Notes: generated by a model from the letters alone, not told the origin. A DNA stretch of 64,000 bases from Microbulbifer taiwanensis (GCF_014904815.1 NZ_JACZFR010000023.1:1-64000), one strand, 5' to 3'; shown: positions 43,518-53,915, counted from the stretch's first letter. Translations and numbers: made by a program.

Positions 43518-43532
43518 ATTGGTCAGACCAAT
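43518..43532. promoter_or_regulatory. FadR/PdhR-type operator upstream of pntA
   Basis: ATTGGTCAGACCAAT is a perfect palindrome around a central A. It contains TGGT-NNN-ACCA, the operator pattern of PdhR/FadR/LldR-type GntR regulators. It lies 72 bases upstream of the pntA start in an AT-rich promoter region. Confidence 0.6.
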
Positions 43533-43603
43533 AATAACAAATGTAACTAAAAGGATAGATTTAGCGGTAATTCAAAAAACAGTAATTGAGAGGGAGCAAA
43601 GCG

Positions 43604-45154
43604 GTGATCATAGCCATACCGAGAGAGACCGCTCCGGGGGAGTCGCGGGTAGCGGCCACGCCCGACAGCGTGAAGCGTTTGCGCGATCTGGGATTTTCCG
43701 TCGCGGTGGAAAAAGGGGCTGGTGCAGAGGCCAGCTTTACCGATGAGGCCTATATCGAAGCCGGGGCCGAAATTCGCAAGGATTTCAAACATTGCCTGGA
43801 GGGCGCCGGCCTGGTGCTCAAGGTGCAGGCGCCCAGCGATGAGGAGCTGGCGCTGATTCCGGAGGGCGCGACCCTGGTCGCTTTCCTCAAGCCGGCACAG
43901 AATGCAGAGTTGCTGCAGAAATTCGCCGACAGGAAGATCAATGCCCTGGCGGTGGAGTCAGTCCCGAGAATTTCCCGCGCGCAGAAAATGGATGCGCTCA
44001 GCTCCATGGCCAATATCGGCGGCTACCGCGCGGTGATAGAGGCGGCGCACAATTTCGGCCGCTTCTTTACCGGGCAGATCACTGCCGCCGGCAAGATTCC
44101 ACCGGCCAAGGTGCTGGTGATCGGCGCCGGTGTTGCCGGACTTTCCGCCATCGGTACCGCCAAGAGTATGGGGGCGATTGTTCGCGCCTTCGATACCCGC
44201 GCCGAGGTGCGCGAGCAGGTGGAATCCATGGGGGCCGAATTCCTCACCGTGGAAATCGAGGAAGAGGGCTCCGGTAGCGGCGGCTACGCCAAGGAGATGT
44301 CCAAGGAATTTATCGAGGCGGAGATGGCCCTGTTCCGCGAGCAGGCCAGGGAGGTGGATATCGTTGTCACCACCGCCCTGATTCCGGGCAAGCCGGCGCC
44401 CAAGCTGTGGCTCGCGGATATGGTCGACAGCATGGCCGAGGGCTCTGTAGTGGTGGACCTGGCTGCGGAGATGGGCGGCAACTGCGACTACACCGTGGCC
44501 GACGAGAAAGTCGTCAAGAGCGGTGTCACCATTATCGGCTACACCAACCTGGCCAGCCGCGCCGCCACCCAGTCCTCCAGCCTTTACGCCACCAACCTGG
44601 CGCACCTGCTGAGTGAACTGAGCCCGGAGAAAAACGGCGAAATTGATATCAATTTCGACGACGAGGTGATCCGCGGCGCGACCGTGGTCAAGGCCGGCGA
44701 AATCACCTGGCCGCCGCCCCCGCCCAAGATCTCAGCGCAGCCGAAACCCGCGGAGAAAAAGGCTGAGCCGCAGGCGACGGTGGTCGAGGAGCAGCCGCCG
44801 AAGAAAAAGTCACCGCTATCAATACTGGCCTTCTGGCTGGTCGCCGGCGGCCTGTTGCTGTGGCTCGGCCGCGTTGCACCGCCGGACTTTGTATCCCACT
44901 TCACCGTCTTCGTGCTGGCGATCTTCATCGGTTGGCAGGTGATCTGGAATGTGACTCACGCGCTGCACACGCCGCTGATGAGCGTAACCAATGCGATTTC
45001 CGGCATTGTCATCGTCGGTGCCTTGCTGCAGGTGGGCGCAACTGGCTCGGGCCTGGTGACACTGCTCGCCTTTATCGGTGTGCTGGTTGCCAGTATCAAT
45101 ATATTCGGTGGCTTTTTCGTCACCTATCGTATGCTGAAAATGTTTCGGCGCTAA
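43604..45154 (+). CDS. pntA: NAD(P) transhydrogenase subunit alpha
   Basis: Proton-driven hydride transfer from NADH to NADP+. The 516-residue protein has the NAD-binding domain I ([37 protein letters not shown]), a Pro/Lys-rich linker near 370-400, and about four C-terminal membrane segments, the fused E. coli-type alpha subunit. The start is GTG at 43604 with GGGAG 8 bases upstream. It is coupled to pntB. The NADPH could serve biosynthesis and GlxR. Confidence 0.95.
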   Translation: MIIAIPRETAPGESRVAATPDSVKRLRDLGFSVAVEKGAGAEASFTDEAYIEAGAEIRKDFKHCLEGAGLVLKVQAPSDEELALIPEGATLVAFLKPAQNAELLQKFADRKINALAVESVPRISRAQKMDALSSMANIGGYRAVIEAAHNFGRFFTGQITAAGKIPPAKVLVIGAGVAGLSAIGTAKSMGAIVRAFDTRAEVREQVESMGAEFLTVEIEEEGSGSGGYAKEMSKEFIEAEMALFREQAREVDIVVTTALIPGKPAPKLWLADMVDSMAEGSVVVDLAAEMGGNCDYTVADEKVVKSGVTIIGYTNLASRAATQSSSLYATNLAHLLSELSPEKNGEIDINFDDEVIRGATVVKAGEITWPPPPPKISAQPKPAEKKAEPQATVVEEQPPKKKSPLSILAFWLVAGGLLLWLGRVAPPDFVSHFTVFVLAIFIGWQVIWNVTHALHTPLMSVTNAISGIVIVGALLQVGATGSGLVTLLAFIGVLVASINIFGGFFVTYRMLKMFRR

Positions 45155-45166
45155 GGGGGGAGAGTA

Positions 45167-46615
45167 ATGATGAACGGTATGATTTCCATGGCTTATCTCT
45201 TCTCCGCGGTGATGTTCATTCTCAGCCTCGGCGGACTTTCCAGCCACGAGACGGCCCGGCGCGGCAATGTCTACGGTATGGTGGGTATGGCCGTGGCCAT
45301 TATCGCCACCGTGGCTGGTATCACTACCGGCGCCTACTGGATGGTGGCTACCGCTATGGCGGTGGGCGCGGTCGTGGGCCTGGCGCTGGCCAAGCGTGTG
45401 GCCATGACGCAGATGCCGCAGATGGTGGCGCTGCTGCACAGCTTCGTCGGCCTGGCTGCGGTGCTGATCGGCTGGGGCGGATACCTGGATCCGCGTTTGT
45501 CCCTGACCGGTGCCGAGCACATAGTGCACAACACCGAGATCTACCTGGGTGTCTTTATCGGTGCCATTACCCTGACCGGTTCGGTGGTGGCTTTCGGTAA
45601 GCTGCAGGGCCTGATCTCCGGTAAGCCGCTGATGCTGCCCGCGCGCCACTGGCTGAACCTGATAGCGATCATTGCCTGCGTGGTGCTGGGCGCCCAGTTT
45701 ATTCCCGCCGATCAGAGTGCGGGCACGGTCATCAATCTGCTGATCATGACGTCGATTGCGCTGCTGCTGGGCATTCACCTGATCGCCGCCATCGGCGGTG
45801 CGGATATGCCGGTGGTGATTTCGATGCTGAACAGCTATTCCGGCTGGGCCGCCGCGGCCACCGGTTTCATGCTCAGCAACGACCTGCTGATCGTGGTCGG
45901 TGCACTGGTAGGCTCCTCCGGTGCCATCCTGAGCTACATCATGTGTCGCGGCATGAACCGCTCCTTCGTCAGCGTGATCCTCGGCGGCTTCGGCTCCGAC
46001 GGTGGCGAAGTGGCAGAGGGCGAGATTGAAGGCGAGGTGGTGGCCACCAGTTTCGACGAGATGGCGGCGGACCTGGAAGCGGCCGACAGCATCATCATAG
46101 TGCCCGGCTTCGGCATGGCCGTGGCCCACGCCCAGCAGGCAGTCAGCGACCTGACCGACAGGCTGCGCAAGATGGGCAAGACGGTGCGCTTCGGCATTCA
46201 TCCGGTAGCCGGCCGCCTGCCCGGGCATATGAATGTGCTGCTGGCGGAGGCCAATGTGCCTTACGATATCGTGCTGGAGATGGATGAGATCAACGGTGAC
46301 TTCCCCAGTACCGACCTGGCGCTGGTGATCGGTGCCAACGATACCGTCAACCCGGACGCGGTGGAGAAACCCGGTTCCCCCATCGCCGGTATGCCGGTGC
46401 TGGAGGTCTGGAAGGCCGGCAAGGTGGTCGTGTTCAAGCGCTCCATGGCCTCGGGCTACGCCGGTGTCGCCAACCCGCTGTTCTACAAGGAGAACGCGCG
46501 CATGCTGTTCGGCGATGCCAAGGACAGCCTGCAGAGCGTACTGGGTAAGCTGAGCACCGAGAGCTCCCGTCAGGGAGCGGCCACTGGCGGCCGCCAGCAG
46601 GCCGTCGCTACCTGA
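45167..46615 (+). CDS. pntB: NAD(P) transhydrogenase subunit beta
   Basis: The membrane and NADP-binding subunit. The 482-residue protein has about nine membrane segments (residues 1-260) and then domain III with [14 protein letters not shown] (about 307), [20 protein letters not shown], and the [14 protein letters not shown] motif. AGGGGGGAGAGTA precedes the ATG, 12 bases after pntA. Confidence 0.96.
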   Translation: MMNGMISMAYLFSAVMFILSLGGLSSHETARRGNVYGMVGMAVAIIATVAGITTGAYWMVATAMAVGAVVGLALAKRVAMTQMPQMVALLHSFVGLAAVLIGWGGYLDPRLSLTGAEHIVHNTEIYLGVFIGAITLTGSVVAFGKLQGLISGKPLMLPARHWLNLIAIIACVVLGAQFIPADQSAGTVINLLIMTSIALLLGIHLIAAIGGADMPVVISMLNSYSGWAAAATGFMLSNDLLIVVGALVGSSGAILSYIMCRGMNRSFVSVILGGFGSDGGEVAEGEIEGEVVATSFDEMAADLEAADSIIIVPGFGMAVAHAQQAVSDLTDRLRKMGKTVRFGIHPVAGRLPGHMNVLLAEANVPYDIVLEMDEINGDFPSTDLALVIGANDTVNPDAVEKPGSPIAGMPVLEVWKAGKVVVFKRSMASGYAGVANPLFYKENARMLFGDAKDSLQSVLGKLSTESSRQGAATGGRQQAVAT

Positions 46616-46654
46616 TAATGCAGCGTCCGCATTAAACAGCACAGGGATGTGCTG

Positions 46655-46675
46655 GCGCCGGCCCCGGGCCGGCGC
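46655..46675. other. strong GC palindrome after pntB
   Basis: GCGCCGGCCC and GGGCCGGCGC pair around one base, preceded by a CAGCACAGGGATGTGCTG hairpin. It may end the pntAB transcript, but no U-tract follows. Confidence 0.55.
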
Positions 46676-46844
46676 AATTCCCTCCTCTCTTCCCCCTCCT
46701 GAATTCGCGTCGGTTACCTTTCCCCCCCTGCCATTGGTACCCGCAGCGGCTGAATCGTCGGACACTTTTTCCGGTCGATTGTATTGGGTGGTGGTGATAA
46801 TCTCCCGGCTTCGAATAACTAATTAGAAAATGGAGTTCGTTGTC

Positions 46845-48497
46845 ATGGGGGCTGGTTACCGCCGCTTTTTCTTATCTACTTTCCTTTCGTTGAGTGCTTT
46901 CTGTCTCGCTGCCTGTAGTGGCGGTGGAGGCGGAGATAGTAGTAACAGCGGCAACGACAATGACAACAACTATAACGAGCCGGTAGGTTGGCAGTCCGGC
47001 GTTTTCCAACCGGCCGATGACTTCGCCAACCGCTGCGAGTCTCCCCGCAGCGGTATCGACCCGGCCACAGATGCGCCCTATAAGGATATACGGGGCACAG
47101 CCCTTGACGAGAGGAATTGGCTGCGCTCCTGGAGCAACGACTTCTACCTGTGGTACGACGAGATTGCCGATCGGGATCCCGCCAACCACGGTACTCACGA
47201 ATATTTTGATCTGCTGAAAACCACCGAACTCAGTTCCACGGGGGGCGAAAAGGACAAATTTCATTTTCTGATGCCCACGGACGACTGGAACCAGCAGTCC
47301 CAGTCCGGTGTTGCGGTGGGCTATGGCTTCCAGTGGGCTATTCTCCAGTCCAAACCGCCGCGACAGATACTGGCGGCTTACAGCAACGGCGAGGACAGCT
47401 GGCCGACCGGTATTTCCCGCGGCGCCAGGGTGCTGATGGTGGACGGTGTGGATGTGGTCAATGCCGAGGATCAGGCGAGTGTGGATATTCTCAACGCCGT
47501 CTTCTTTCCCGCTGAGTCCGGTGACAACCACGACTTCCTCGTTGAGTACCCGGACGGCACCACTGCCAGCGTTTCCCTGACGGCAAGCGCCGTCACATCG
47601 GATCCGGTGCAGAATGAGAATGAGGATGTTATCACCATAGCCAATGGCAAGCGGGTGGGTTATCTGCTGTTCAACGACCATATAGCCACCGCGGAAAAGG
47701 AACTGAAGCTGGCAGTGGAGCAATTAAGTGCGAAAGGCATCGACGAGCTGGTACTGGATCTGCGCTACAACGGCGGTGGCTACCTGGCAATTGCCAGCCA
47801 GCTCGCTTATATGATTGCCGGCCCCGAACAAGCCGGAGTCAATTGGAACGCTGGGGAGTGGACTGCCAATAAGACCTTTGAGCAGCTGGAGTTCAACAAC
47901 AAGCACCCGGATACGGACCCCTTCACCAAGGAACCCCTGGACCCGATACCCTTTATCCCCGTCACCATCGGTCTCTCGCCGTCGCTGGATAAAAACCAGC
48001 CGCTGCCGAGCCTGAATCTGGACCGGGTCTTCGTGCTCACCGGTCCCAACACCTGCTCCGCCAGCGAGGCGATTATCAACGGCCTGCGCGGCGTGGGCGT
48101 GGGCGTGGTGCAAATCGGCAAGCAGACCTGTGGCAAGCCCTATGGCTTCTATCCCACGGACAACTGCGGCACCACCTATTTCTCGATTCAGTTCCGCGGT
48201 GTCAATGAGAAGGGCTTCGGAGACTATTCCGACGGCTTTATCCCGGCCAGTTACGACGACGGCGGCGCCGTAGTGCTCGGCTGCGAGGTGGGCGACGATT
48301 TCAGCCGCCCGCTTGGCGACGTCGGCGAGGCGCGCCTCGCGACCGCGCTGAACTATATTGAGACTGACAGCTGTGGTGCGTTTTCCGCCAACAGTTTTGC
48401 CGGTGAGGCGCAGTATGGAGTCCGCCTCTCCGCCGGCGAGGGGCGCATCGCCAAGAGCCCTTGGCGGCAGAACCGTATCTTGCTGATGGGGAGATGA
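46845..48497 (+). CDS. S41-family protease lipoprotein
   Basis: A 550-residue exported protein. The signal peptide ends with the lipobox CLAAC (Cys near residue 25), followed by a Gly/Ser/Asn-rich, Asp-rich linker. A PDZ-like segment (GARVLMVDGVDVVNA, about 190) precedes a tail-specific protease (S41) domain: LDLRYNGGGYL (about 305), TGPNTCSASEAI with the nucleophile Ser (about 405), and the general-base Lys region VQIGKQTCGKP. I chose the ATG at 46845 because GGAG lies 9 bases upstream; an ATG five codons earlier lacks one. The substrate is unknown. Confidence 0.85.
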   Translation: MGAGYRRFFLSTFLSLSAFCLAACSGGGGGDSSNSGNDNDNNYNEPVGWQSGVFQPADDFANRCESPRSGIDPATDAPYKDIRGTALDERNWLRSWSNDFYLWYDEIADRDPANHGTHEYFDLLKTTELSSTGGEKDKFHFLMPTDDWNQQSQSGVAVGYGFQWAILQSKPPRQILAAYSNGEDSWPTGISRGARVLMVDGVDVVNAEDQASVDILNAVFFPAESGDNHDFLVEYPDGTTASVSLTASAVTSDPVQNENEDVITIANGKRVGYLLFNDHIATAEKELKLAVEQLSAKGIDELVLDLRYNGGGYLAIASQLAYMIAGPEQAGVNWNAGEWTANKTFEQLEFNNKHPDTDPFTKEPLDPIPFIPVTIGLSPSLDKNQPLPSLNLDRVFVLTGPNTCSASEAIINGLRGVGVGVVQIGKQTCGKPYGFYPTDNCGTTYFSIQFRGVNEKGFGDYSDGFIPASYDDGGAVVLGCEVGDDFSRPLGDVGEARLATALNYIETDSCGAFSANSFAGEAQYGVRLSAGEGRIAKSPWRQNRILLMGR

Positions 48498-48504
48498 GGC
48501 AGCT

Positions 48505-48891
48505 ATGAGAAAAGTAGCGACAGCCACGGTATTGGCCGCACTGGCCCCCATGATCGCCTGCAACTCACAGCCGGCCCAAGGTGATGAGAAGCCGGCTGTG
48601 ATTGCCGAAGCCACGCCGCAGAGCCACGCCGAACTGCAACGCCTGGTGACAGAGGCGCTGGGCGGAGCGCCGGTTACCCTGGCGGAGGACGCGCTGACGC
48701 GCGAGAGCGTCCTAGTAATAGAGCGCAATCCACCGCAGGATCTGCAGCAGCGCCCCCTTCAGGGGCGTAACCGGGAAATGCCGAAGAAGTTCCGCCTGTT
48801 GCTTAGCGGCGACCGCTGCTGGCTGGAGCGCGCAGCCGACGGCGAGCGCTGGGAGCTGCTGGAAGCCAAGTGCGTGCCCGCGGACAATTAA
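48505..48891 (+). CDS. small exported protein, probable lipoprotein
   Basis: A 128-residue protein with a hydrophobic start (VATATVLAALAPMIAC) ending in an imperfect lipobox MIAC before NSQP. The mature part has no family I recognise; it contains two Cys (GDRCWLERAADG and EAKCVPADN) that could form a disulfide. It starts 7 bases after the S41 protease gene, so they are probably co-transcribed. It may be an inhibitor, partner or substrate of the protease, but this is only inferred from position. Confidence 0.7.
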   Translation: MRKVATATVLAALAPMIACNSQPAQGDEKPAVIAEATPQSHAELQRLVTEALGGAPVTLAEDALTRESVLVIERNPPQDLQQRPLQGRNREMPKKFRLLLSGDRCWLERAADGERWELLEAKCVPADN

Positions 48892-48898
48892 AGGAAAA

Positions 48899-48920
48899 GG
48901 GGTGCGGATTCCGCGCCCCC
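48899..48920. terminator. hairpin between converging genes
   Basis: GGGGTGCGG pairs with CCGCGCCCC around ATT. It lies between the small exported protein gene (plus) and the TsdA-like gene (minus), whose stop codon it touches. No long U-tract is seen. Confidence 0.55.
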
Positions 48921-49987
48921 TAATCGCCTCTTCTGGGAAAATCCGCAAAGGCCTCGCTGCCCAGTATTTCACCACCATCAAGGCTCTGCCCGTAATAGCA
49001 CTGATGGTGGTGATACTTCTTGCGCAGTTTTTCCACGTCACCCAGGAACCTGGGATCCTGCGGCCTCTCCCGTGAGTTGATATAGGCGGCCACATCCCAG
49101 GCCTGCTGCTGTGTCAGCTGAATGCTTTTGCCCAGCGGCATGTTTTCGTAGATGAAGGAGGCGGCGGTGTTGATGCGGTGCATGCCTGCGCCCCAGTTGT
49201 AGCTCTGCGGTCCCCACAGGGGCGGCAGTGTGTGGACGCCGGCACTGGCAAAGCCCTGGCCGTCGGCGCCGTGGCACAGAAGGCAGTGTTCGACGTAGAC
49301 CTGCTGTCCGCGCTCCGGTGAGTAGGCTTCCGGTGGGTTTTGCAGTGGCGGGTAGCCGCGTCCGGCCAGTGCGGCGCGCTTGTCCACCGGCAGTGCCTTC
49401 TTCAGGGCGACCGGCATGGGGAAGTCCTCCCGCCTGCCTCCTTTGACCAGTTCCTCGTCGCTGATGGCGGGCACAGACCCATCCAGTTCGTAAAAATCCA
49501 TCAGGCCGCCCATGCCGAGCCAGTAGGCGTAGGCGGACAGGGCTATGGCCTCAGCCCCCCCGACCGGGGGACCCTCGCCATTGGTGGAGTAGGTGAAACA
49601 GCCCTGCAGCCGCTCGGCGAAGCTGTTCACCTTGTCGTTCTTCTTGCGATAGGCGGGATAGGCGAAGTAGGCCGCCCACAGGGGAGCCGAGTTGGCCCGC
49701 CGACCCGCGTCCATATGGCAGTTCACGCAGCTGAGGTCGTTGCCCACATAGCGGTCGCGCAGCAGCTGGGAATTGACGAAGAGCCGGTAGCCGAGACGCA
49801 CCTTGTCGCCAAACTCTCCCGTCGGTATCCGCTCCAGTGGTCGCGGGACTATGACCGGGTGCATCTCCTCTATTGGCGGCGGCAGTGGCTCCTGGCGGTC
49901 CAGTATTTCCTGGGCCGCCAGGGGCGTTGCGGTGATGGCTGCAGCATTGAACGCGGTGATGAGGGCGGCGGGCAACTTCCGTTTCAC
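48920..49987 (-). CDS. TsdA-like di-heme cytochrome c (thiosulfate dehydrogenase family)
   Basis: A 355-residue periplasmic protein. The signal peptide starts at a GTG (49987) and ends PLAAQ. Two c-type heme sites are CVNCH (about residue 87) and CLLCH (about 238). The motif AERLQGCF supplies a Cys matching the Cys axial ligand of TsdA heme 1, and APLWAAYFAYPAYRKKNDKVN is characteristic of that family. TsdA joins two thiosulfates to tetrathionate or runs in reverse. The GTG start falls after the stop of the upstream cytochrome; an earlier ATG would overlap it. No other sulfur-oxidation genes are in the window. Confidence 0.78.
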   Translation of the reverse strand: MKRKLPAALITAFNAAAITATPLAAQEILDRQEPLPPPIEEMHPVIVPRPLERIPTGEFGDKVRLGYRLFVNSQLLRDRYVGNDLSCVNCHMDAGRRANSAPLWAAYFAYPAYRKKNDKVNSFAERLQGCFTYSTNGEGPPVGGAEAIALSAYAYWLGMGGLMDFYELDGSVPAISDEELVKGGRREDFPMPVALKKALPVDKRAALAGRGYPPLQNPPEAYSPERGQQVYVEHCLLCHGADGQGFASAGVHTLPPLWGPQSYNWGAGMHRINTAASFIYENMPLGKSIQLTQQQAWDVAAYINSRERPQDPRFLGDVEKLRKKYHHHQCYYGQSLDGGEILGSEAFADFPRRGD

Positions 49988-49997
49988 GGCGGCTTTC

Positions 49998-50606
49998 TCA
50001 TTCAAGTTCGGCGAAATAGCGGGACAGGGCCCGGATTTCGTCATCGTTCAGCTTGCCGGCGATATTGGCCATAACGCCGTCCCTGTCGCCTTTGCGCCGC
50101 CCCTGTTGCCAGTCCCGCAGCTGGTTGCGCAGGTAGTCGGCCTGCTGGCCGGCGAGCCGCGGGATATCGCCCACTCCGGTACCGGAGGGGCCGTGGCAGG
50201 AGACACAGGCGGGTAACAGGCGCGGCCAGTCACCCTGGTAGGCCAGCCGCTCGGCGGGGTCTGTAAACAGTATTTTCTCACCGCGCCGCAGAATGGTGAC
50301 GGGTCTCACCGACTGGGCTGCGAAGTAATTGGCCACCTGTGCCAGGGGTTCGCCTTCGATTTCCATCGCCAGTGTGTGCATGCTGACATTCCGGCGTTCG
50401 CCGACCTGGAAGTGCCTCACCTGCTCGCTGATATAGGTGGCTGACAGACCGGCAATGCGCGGCCCCAGTTTTTCAAGACCCTGACCGTAGACGCCGTGGC
50501 AGCCGGCGCAGACCTCCGCCGCGGGCGGCATGTCTGAGCTGAAACTGTTGCTGCACGGGACGGTGCCGAAAAGGCATAGATACAGGGCAACTGGGGCGGG
50601 CTTCAT
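49998..50606 (-). CDS. di-heme cytochrome c, c4-like
   Basis: A 202-residue exported cytochrome with a signal peptide of about 23 residues and two heme sites, CAGCH (about 33) and CVSCH (about 135), each followed by a c4-type fold (GPRIAGLSATYISEQV; IPRLAGQQADYLRNQL). It ends 10 bases before the TsdA-like gene in the same direction and is its probable electron acceptor, as in known tsdB-tsdA pairs. Confidence 0.82.
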   Translation of the reverse strand: MKPAPVALYLCLFGTVPCSNSFSSDMPPAAEVCAGCHGVYGQGLEKLGPRIAGLSATYISEQVRHFQVGERRNVSMHTLAMEIEGEPLAQVANYFAAQSVRPVTILRRGEKILFTDPAERLAYQGDWPRLLPACVSCHGPSGTGVGDIPRLAGQQADYLRNQLRDWQQGRRKGDRDGVMANIAGKLNDDEIRALSRYFAELE

Positions 50607-50783
50607 GGTGCATCCACTCCCTGGGGTGGTGGCGCCCGCAAAGGGCGATCGGGATCGTCGCCTAAATATTAGGAACTATTGCCGGGGGAGGAGGTGGGAT
50701 GGCGTATTAATGGACTCGAAGTTTCGGTTGCACGGGAAATGGGGGCTGACCGCGACCTGGCCGCCCCGCTTTTGTCTGGCGGA

Positions 50784-51086
50784 TCAGCGCAGTAGATTGG
50801 AGAGCCTGGCGTTGGGTTTCTTGGCCTGGCGGTAGATCAGTGCAATCTTGCCGATCTCCTGCACCAGCTCGGCGCCGCTCTGCTGGCACAGTTCGCCGAT
50901 CACCTGGTGGCGCAGTTCGCGGTCGGCGATCATCAATTTGACCTTGATCAGCTCGTGATCCTCCAGCGCCCGGTCCAGCTCTTCCATGACCCCCTCGCTC
51001 AGGCCCTTGCCGGCGATGGTCACCACCGGCTTGAGGTTGTGGCCCAGGGTGCGCAGGGCTTTTTTGCGGTCGGCGGTTAAAGGCAT
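50784..51086 (-). CDS. yhbY: RNA-binding protein YhbY (CRM domain)
   Basis: A 100-residue single CRM-domain protein that binds pre-50S ribosomal particles. It has LRTLGHNLKPVVTIAGKGLS with the GxxG-type loop, then ALEDHELIKVK and the C-terminal IGKIALIYR. The ATG at 51086 has GGAG 6 bases upstream. It is divergent from rlmE, the usual arrangement in gammaproteobacteria. Confidence 0.92.
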   Translation of the reverse strand: MPLTADRKKALRTLGHNLKPVVTIAGKGLSEGVMEELDRALEDHELIKVKLMIADRELRHQVIGELCQQSGAELVQEIGKIALIYRQAKKPNARLSNLLR

Positions 51087-51124
51087 ACAATACTCCATGC
51101 CCACAATGTGGGTACCTATAAATT

Positions 51125-51193
51125 GTAGGAGCGGCCCATGGCCGCGATCGGAGCCGGCTATAGGCACTGATCGCGGCCATGGGCCGCTCCTAC
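51125..51193. repeat. perfect 25-bp inverted repeat between yhbY and rlmE
   Basis: The arms 51125-51149 (GTAGGAGCGGCCCATGGCC...) and 51169-51193 (...CCATGGGCCGCTCCTAC) are exact complements around a 19-base centre. Related partial copies occur near 6163-6215 and 56330-56345. It belongs to a common dispersed palindrome type in this genome group. Confidence 0.9.
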
Positions 51194-51221
51194 GGAGAAA
51201 ATTTAGGAAGTATTGTACCCG

Positions 51222-51842
51222 ATGGGCCGATCCAAGAGCAGCCACCGCTGGCTGCGTGAACATTTCAACGACCAGTACGTCAAACAGTCCCAGAAGGAGG
51301 GCTACCGCTCCCGTGCCAGCTACAAGCTGCAGGAACTGCAGAAGAAGGACCGGCTGTTCAAGCCGGGCATGACGGTGGTGGACCTGGGTGCGGCGCCCGG
51401 TGGCTGGTCCCAGGTGGCGGCGGAACTGGTCGGTCACAAGGGCCGGGTGCTGGCCTCCGACATACTGCCGATGGATCCCCTGGCCGGGGTCGAGTTCGTG
51501 CAGGGGGACTTTACCGAGGAGTCGGTGTTGAACCGGTTGCTCGAGCACCTCGGCGATGACATGGCGGACCTTGTGATTTCCGATATGGCCCCCAATATGA
51601 GTGGAGTGCGTGACGTGGACCAGCCGGCCTCCATGTACCTGGTGGAACTGGCGGTGGATATGGCGAGCCGGGTACTGAAACCCGGCGGCGCCTTCGTCGC
51701 CAAGGTATTCCAGGGCGAGGGTTTCGACCAGCTGATCCGCGACCTGCGCGGCAGCTACAACAGCGTTGTGACCCGCAAGCCCGGTGCATCCAGGCCCCGC
51801 TCCCGCGAGGTCTATGTGGTGGCGCGGGGCTTCAGGGGCTGA
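51222..51842 (+). CDS. rlmE: 23S rRNA 2'-O-methyltransferase RlmE (FtsJ/RrmJ)
   Basis: Methylates U2552 of 23S rRNA. The 206-residue protein has the SAM motif [15 protein letters not shown] (about residue 50), the [11 protein letters not shown] segment with catalytic Asp (about 125), and the catalytic Lys in [10 protein letters not shown]. The ATG at 51222 begins the conserved [12 protein letters not shown] region. It precedes ftsH, the standard order. Confidence 0.96.
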   Translation: MGRSKSSHRWLREHFNDQYVKQSQKEGYRSRASYKLQELQKKDRLFKPGMTVVDLGAAPGGWSQVAAELVGHKGRVLASDILPMDPLAGVEFVQGDFTEESVLNRLLEHLGDDMADLVISDMAPNMSGVRDVDQPASMYLVELAVDMASRVLKPGGAFVAKVFQGEGFDQLIRDLRGSYNSVVTRKPGASRPRSREVYVVARGFRG

Positions 51843-52001
51843 CAATTGTCCGGGCCGTTTCTGGCCGCTGTCCCTTGTATGGTATAAGCGTACCTGTGAC
51901 GCCGGGAGACAGGGGTGCCCTGCCTATACTGGTGTGGACGCCTGGTGTGAATGGATTTCGAAAGTGAGTGCGAAAGCGAGAGGGCTATCCCTTTGAACGA
52001 T

Positions 52002-53915
52002 ATGGCAAAGAACCTTGTACTGTGGTTGATCATCGCGGCGGTGCTGCTGATGGTGTTCCAGAACTTCAAACCGCAGTCACGGGATGAGGCGCTCAGCTAT
52101 TCCGACTTTGTGCAGGATGTGCAGGCGGGCCAGGTGAAGAGTGTGCTCGTGGACGGGCTGGTGATCACCGGTGAGAAGGCCGACGGCAGCCGCTTCAAGA
52201 CCATACAGCCGCAGATCATCGACGACGAGCTGACCAATGAGCTGGTGCGCAGTAATGTGCAGTTCGTCGGCCGCGAGCCCGAGTCTCCCAGTATCTGGCA
52301 ACAGCTGCTGGTGGCCAGCTTCCCGATTCTGATCATCATCGCCGTGTTCATGTTCTTTATGCGCCAGATGCAGGGCGGTGCCGGCGGTCGCTCCGGCCCC
52401 ATGGCCTTCGGCAAGAGCAAGGCGCGCCTGCTGGGCGAGGACCAGATCAAAACCACCTTCGCCGATGTGGCGGGCGTGGACGAGGCGAAAGAGGATGTAC
52501 AGGAACTGGTGGAGTTCCTGCGTGATCCGTCCAAATTCCAGCGCCTGGGCGGTGCCATCCCCCGTGGCGTGTTGATGGCGGGTCCTCCCGGCACCGGTAA
52601 GACGCTGCTGGCCAAGGCCATCGCCGGCGAGGCCAAGGTGCCCTTCTTCTCCATTTCCGGTTCCGACTTCGTGGAGATGTTTGTCGGCGTGGGTGCCTCC
52701 CGCGTGCGCGACATGTTCGAACAGGCCAAGAAGCAGGCGCCCTGCATCATCTTTATCGACGAGATCGACGCTGTCGGTCGCCATCGCGGCGCCGGCGTTG
52801 GCGGCGGTCACGACGAGCGCGAACAGACACTCAACCAGCTGCTGGTGGAGATGGACGGTTTTGAGGGCAACGAGGGCGTGATCGTCATCGCCGCCACCAA
52901 CCGCCCGGACGTGCTGGACCACGCGCTGCTGCGCCCGGGGCGCTTCGACCGCCAGGTGTTTGTCGGCCTGCCGGATATCCGCGGTCGCGAGCAGATTCTC
53001 AAGGTGCATATGCGCAAGGTGCCGGTGGACGATAAGGTATCCGCACAGACCATTGCCCGCGGCACGCCGGGTTTTTCCGGTGCCGACCTGGCCAACCTGG
53101 TCAACGAGGCAGCCCTGTTCGCCGCGCGCGCCAACCGCCGCGTAGTGACCATGGAGGAGTTCGAGCGCGCCCGCGACAAGATCATGATGGGCGCCGAGCG
53201 CAAGTCCATGGTCATGAATGAAAAGGAAAAGGTGAACACCGCCTACCACGAGGCCGGTCACGCGATTATCGGCCGCCTGGTGCCGGAGCACGACCCGGTA
53301 CACAAGGTCACCATCATTCCCCGCGGCCGCGCTTTGGGTGTTACCCAGTTCCTGCCGGAAGAGGACAAGTACAGCCTGTCCAAACGCGCTATCGAGTCGC
53401 AGCTGTGTTCCCTGTTCGGCGGCCGTATCGCCGAGGAGATGACCCTGGGCCTCGACGGTGTGACCACCGGTGCCTCCAACGATATCGAGCGGGCCACCGA
53501 GCTGGCGCGCAATATGGTCACCAAGTGGGGCCTGTCCGAGAAGCTGGGCCCGCTGCACTATGGCGAGGACGAGAGCGGTCAGCCCGGTCACGGCAATCCC
53601 GTGTCTGGCAATACCTCCAATGAGATCGACACCGAAGTGCGCCGCATCATCGACAGCTGCTACGACCGCGCGCAGAAACTGCTGGAGGAGAATCGCGATA
53701 TTCTCGAGGCGATGAAAGACGCGCTGATGGAATACGAGACCCTGGATGCAGAGCAGGTGGATGACCTGATGGCGCGGCGCAAGGTGCGCCCGCCGCGTGA
53801 CTGGCATGACAGCGATCTCGGTTCCGGTGGCAGCGGCTCCGCCGACGACACCGACCGCGCCGCCGCCGAGGCGGACAAGGGCAACCCGGTCGGCGGCCCC
53901 CTGAACGGACACTAA
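52002..53915 (+). CDS. ftsH: ATP-dependent zinc metalloprotease FtsH
   Basis: Membrane AAA+ protease that degrades misfolded membrane proteins and regulators such as LpxC. Two membrane segments flank a periplasmic domain (residues 5-23 and about 100-120). Walker A is GPPGTGKT (about 197), Walker [10 protein letters not shown], and the zinc site is HEAGH (about 419). The ATG at 52002 gives the common MAKNLVLW start; an in-frame TTG three codons earlier has GAGGG at a better distance and may be used. Length 637 residues. Confidence 0.96.
   Translation: MAKNLVLWLIIAAVLLMVFQNFKPQSRDEALSYSDFVQDVQAGQVKSVLVDGLVITGEKADGSRFKTIQPQIIDDELTNELVRSNVQFVGREPESPSIWQQLLVASFPILIIIAVFMFFMRQMQGGAGGRSGPMAFGKSKARLLGEDQIKTTFADVAGVDEAKEDVQELVEFLRDPSKFQRLGGAIPRGVLMAGPPGTGKTLLAKAIAGEAKVPFFSISGSDFVEMFVGVGASRVRDMFEQAKKQAPCIIFIDEIDAVGRHRGAGVGGGHDEREQTLNQLLVEMDGFEGNEGVIVIAATNRPDVLDHALLRPGRFDRQVFVGLPDIRGREQILKVHMRKVPVDDKVSAQTIARGTPGFSGADLANLVNEAALFAARANRRVVTMEEFERARDKIMMGAERKSMVMNEKEKVNTAYHEAGHAIIGRLVPEHDPVHKVTIIPRGRALGVTQFLPEEDKYSLSKRAIESQLCSLFGGRIAEEMTLGLDGVTTGASNDIERATELARNMVTKWGLSEKLGPLHYGEDESGQPGHGNPVSGNTSNEIDTEVRRIIDSCYDRAQKLLEENRDILEAMKDALMEYETLDAEQVDDLMARRKVRPPRDWHDSDLGSGGSGSADDTDRAAAEADKGNPVGGPLNGH

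Noticed and set aside
44819-46765. 648-codon open frame antisense to pntA/pntB
   Set aside because: The frame mirrors pntB membrane segments as His/Gln-rich text and has no start signal.
52077-53912. 611-codon open frame antisense to ftsH
   Set aside because: ftsH is certain from Walker and HEAGH motifs; the reverse frame has no family features.
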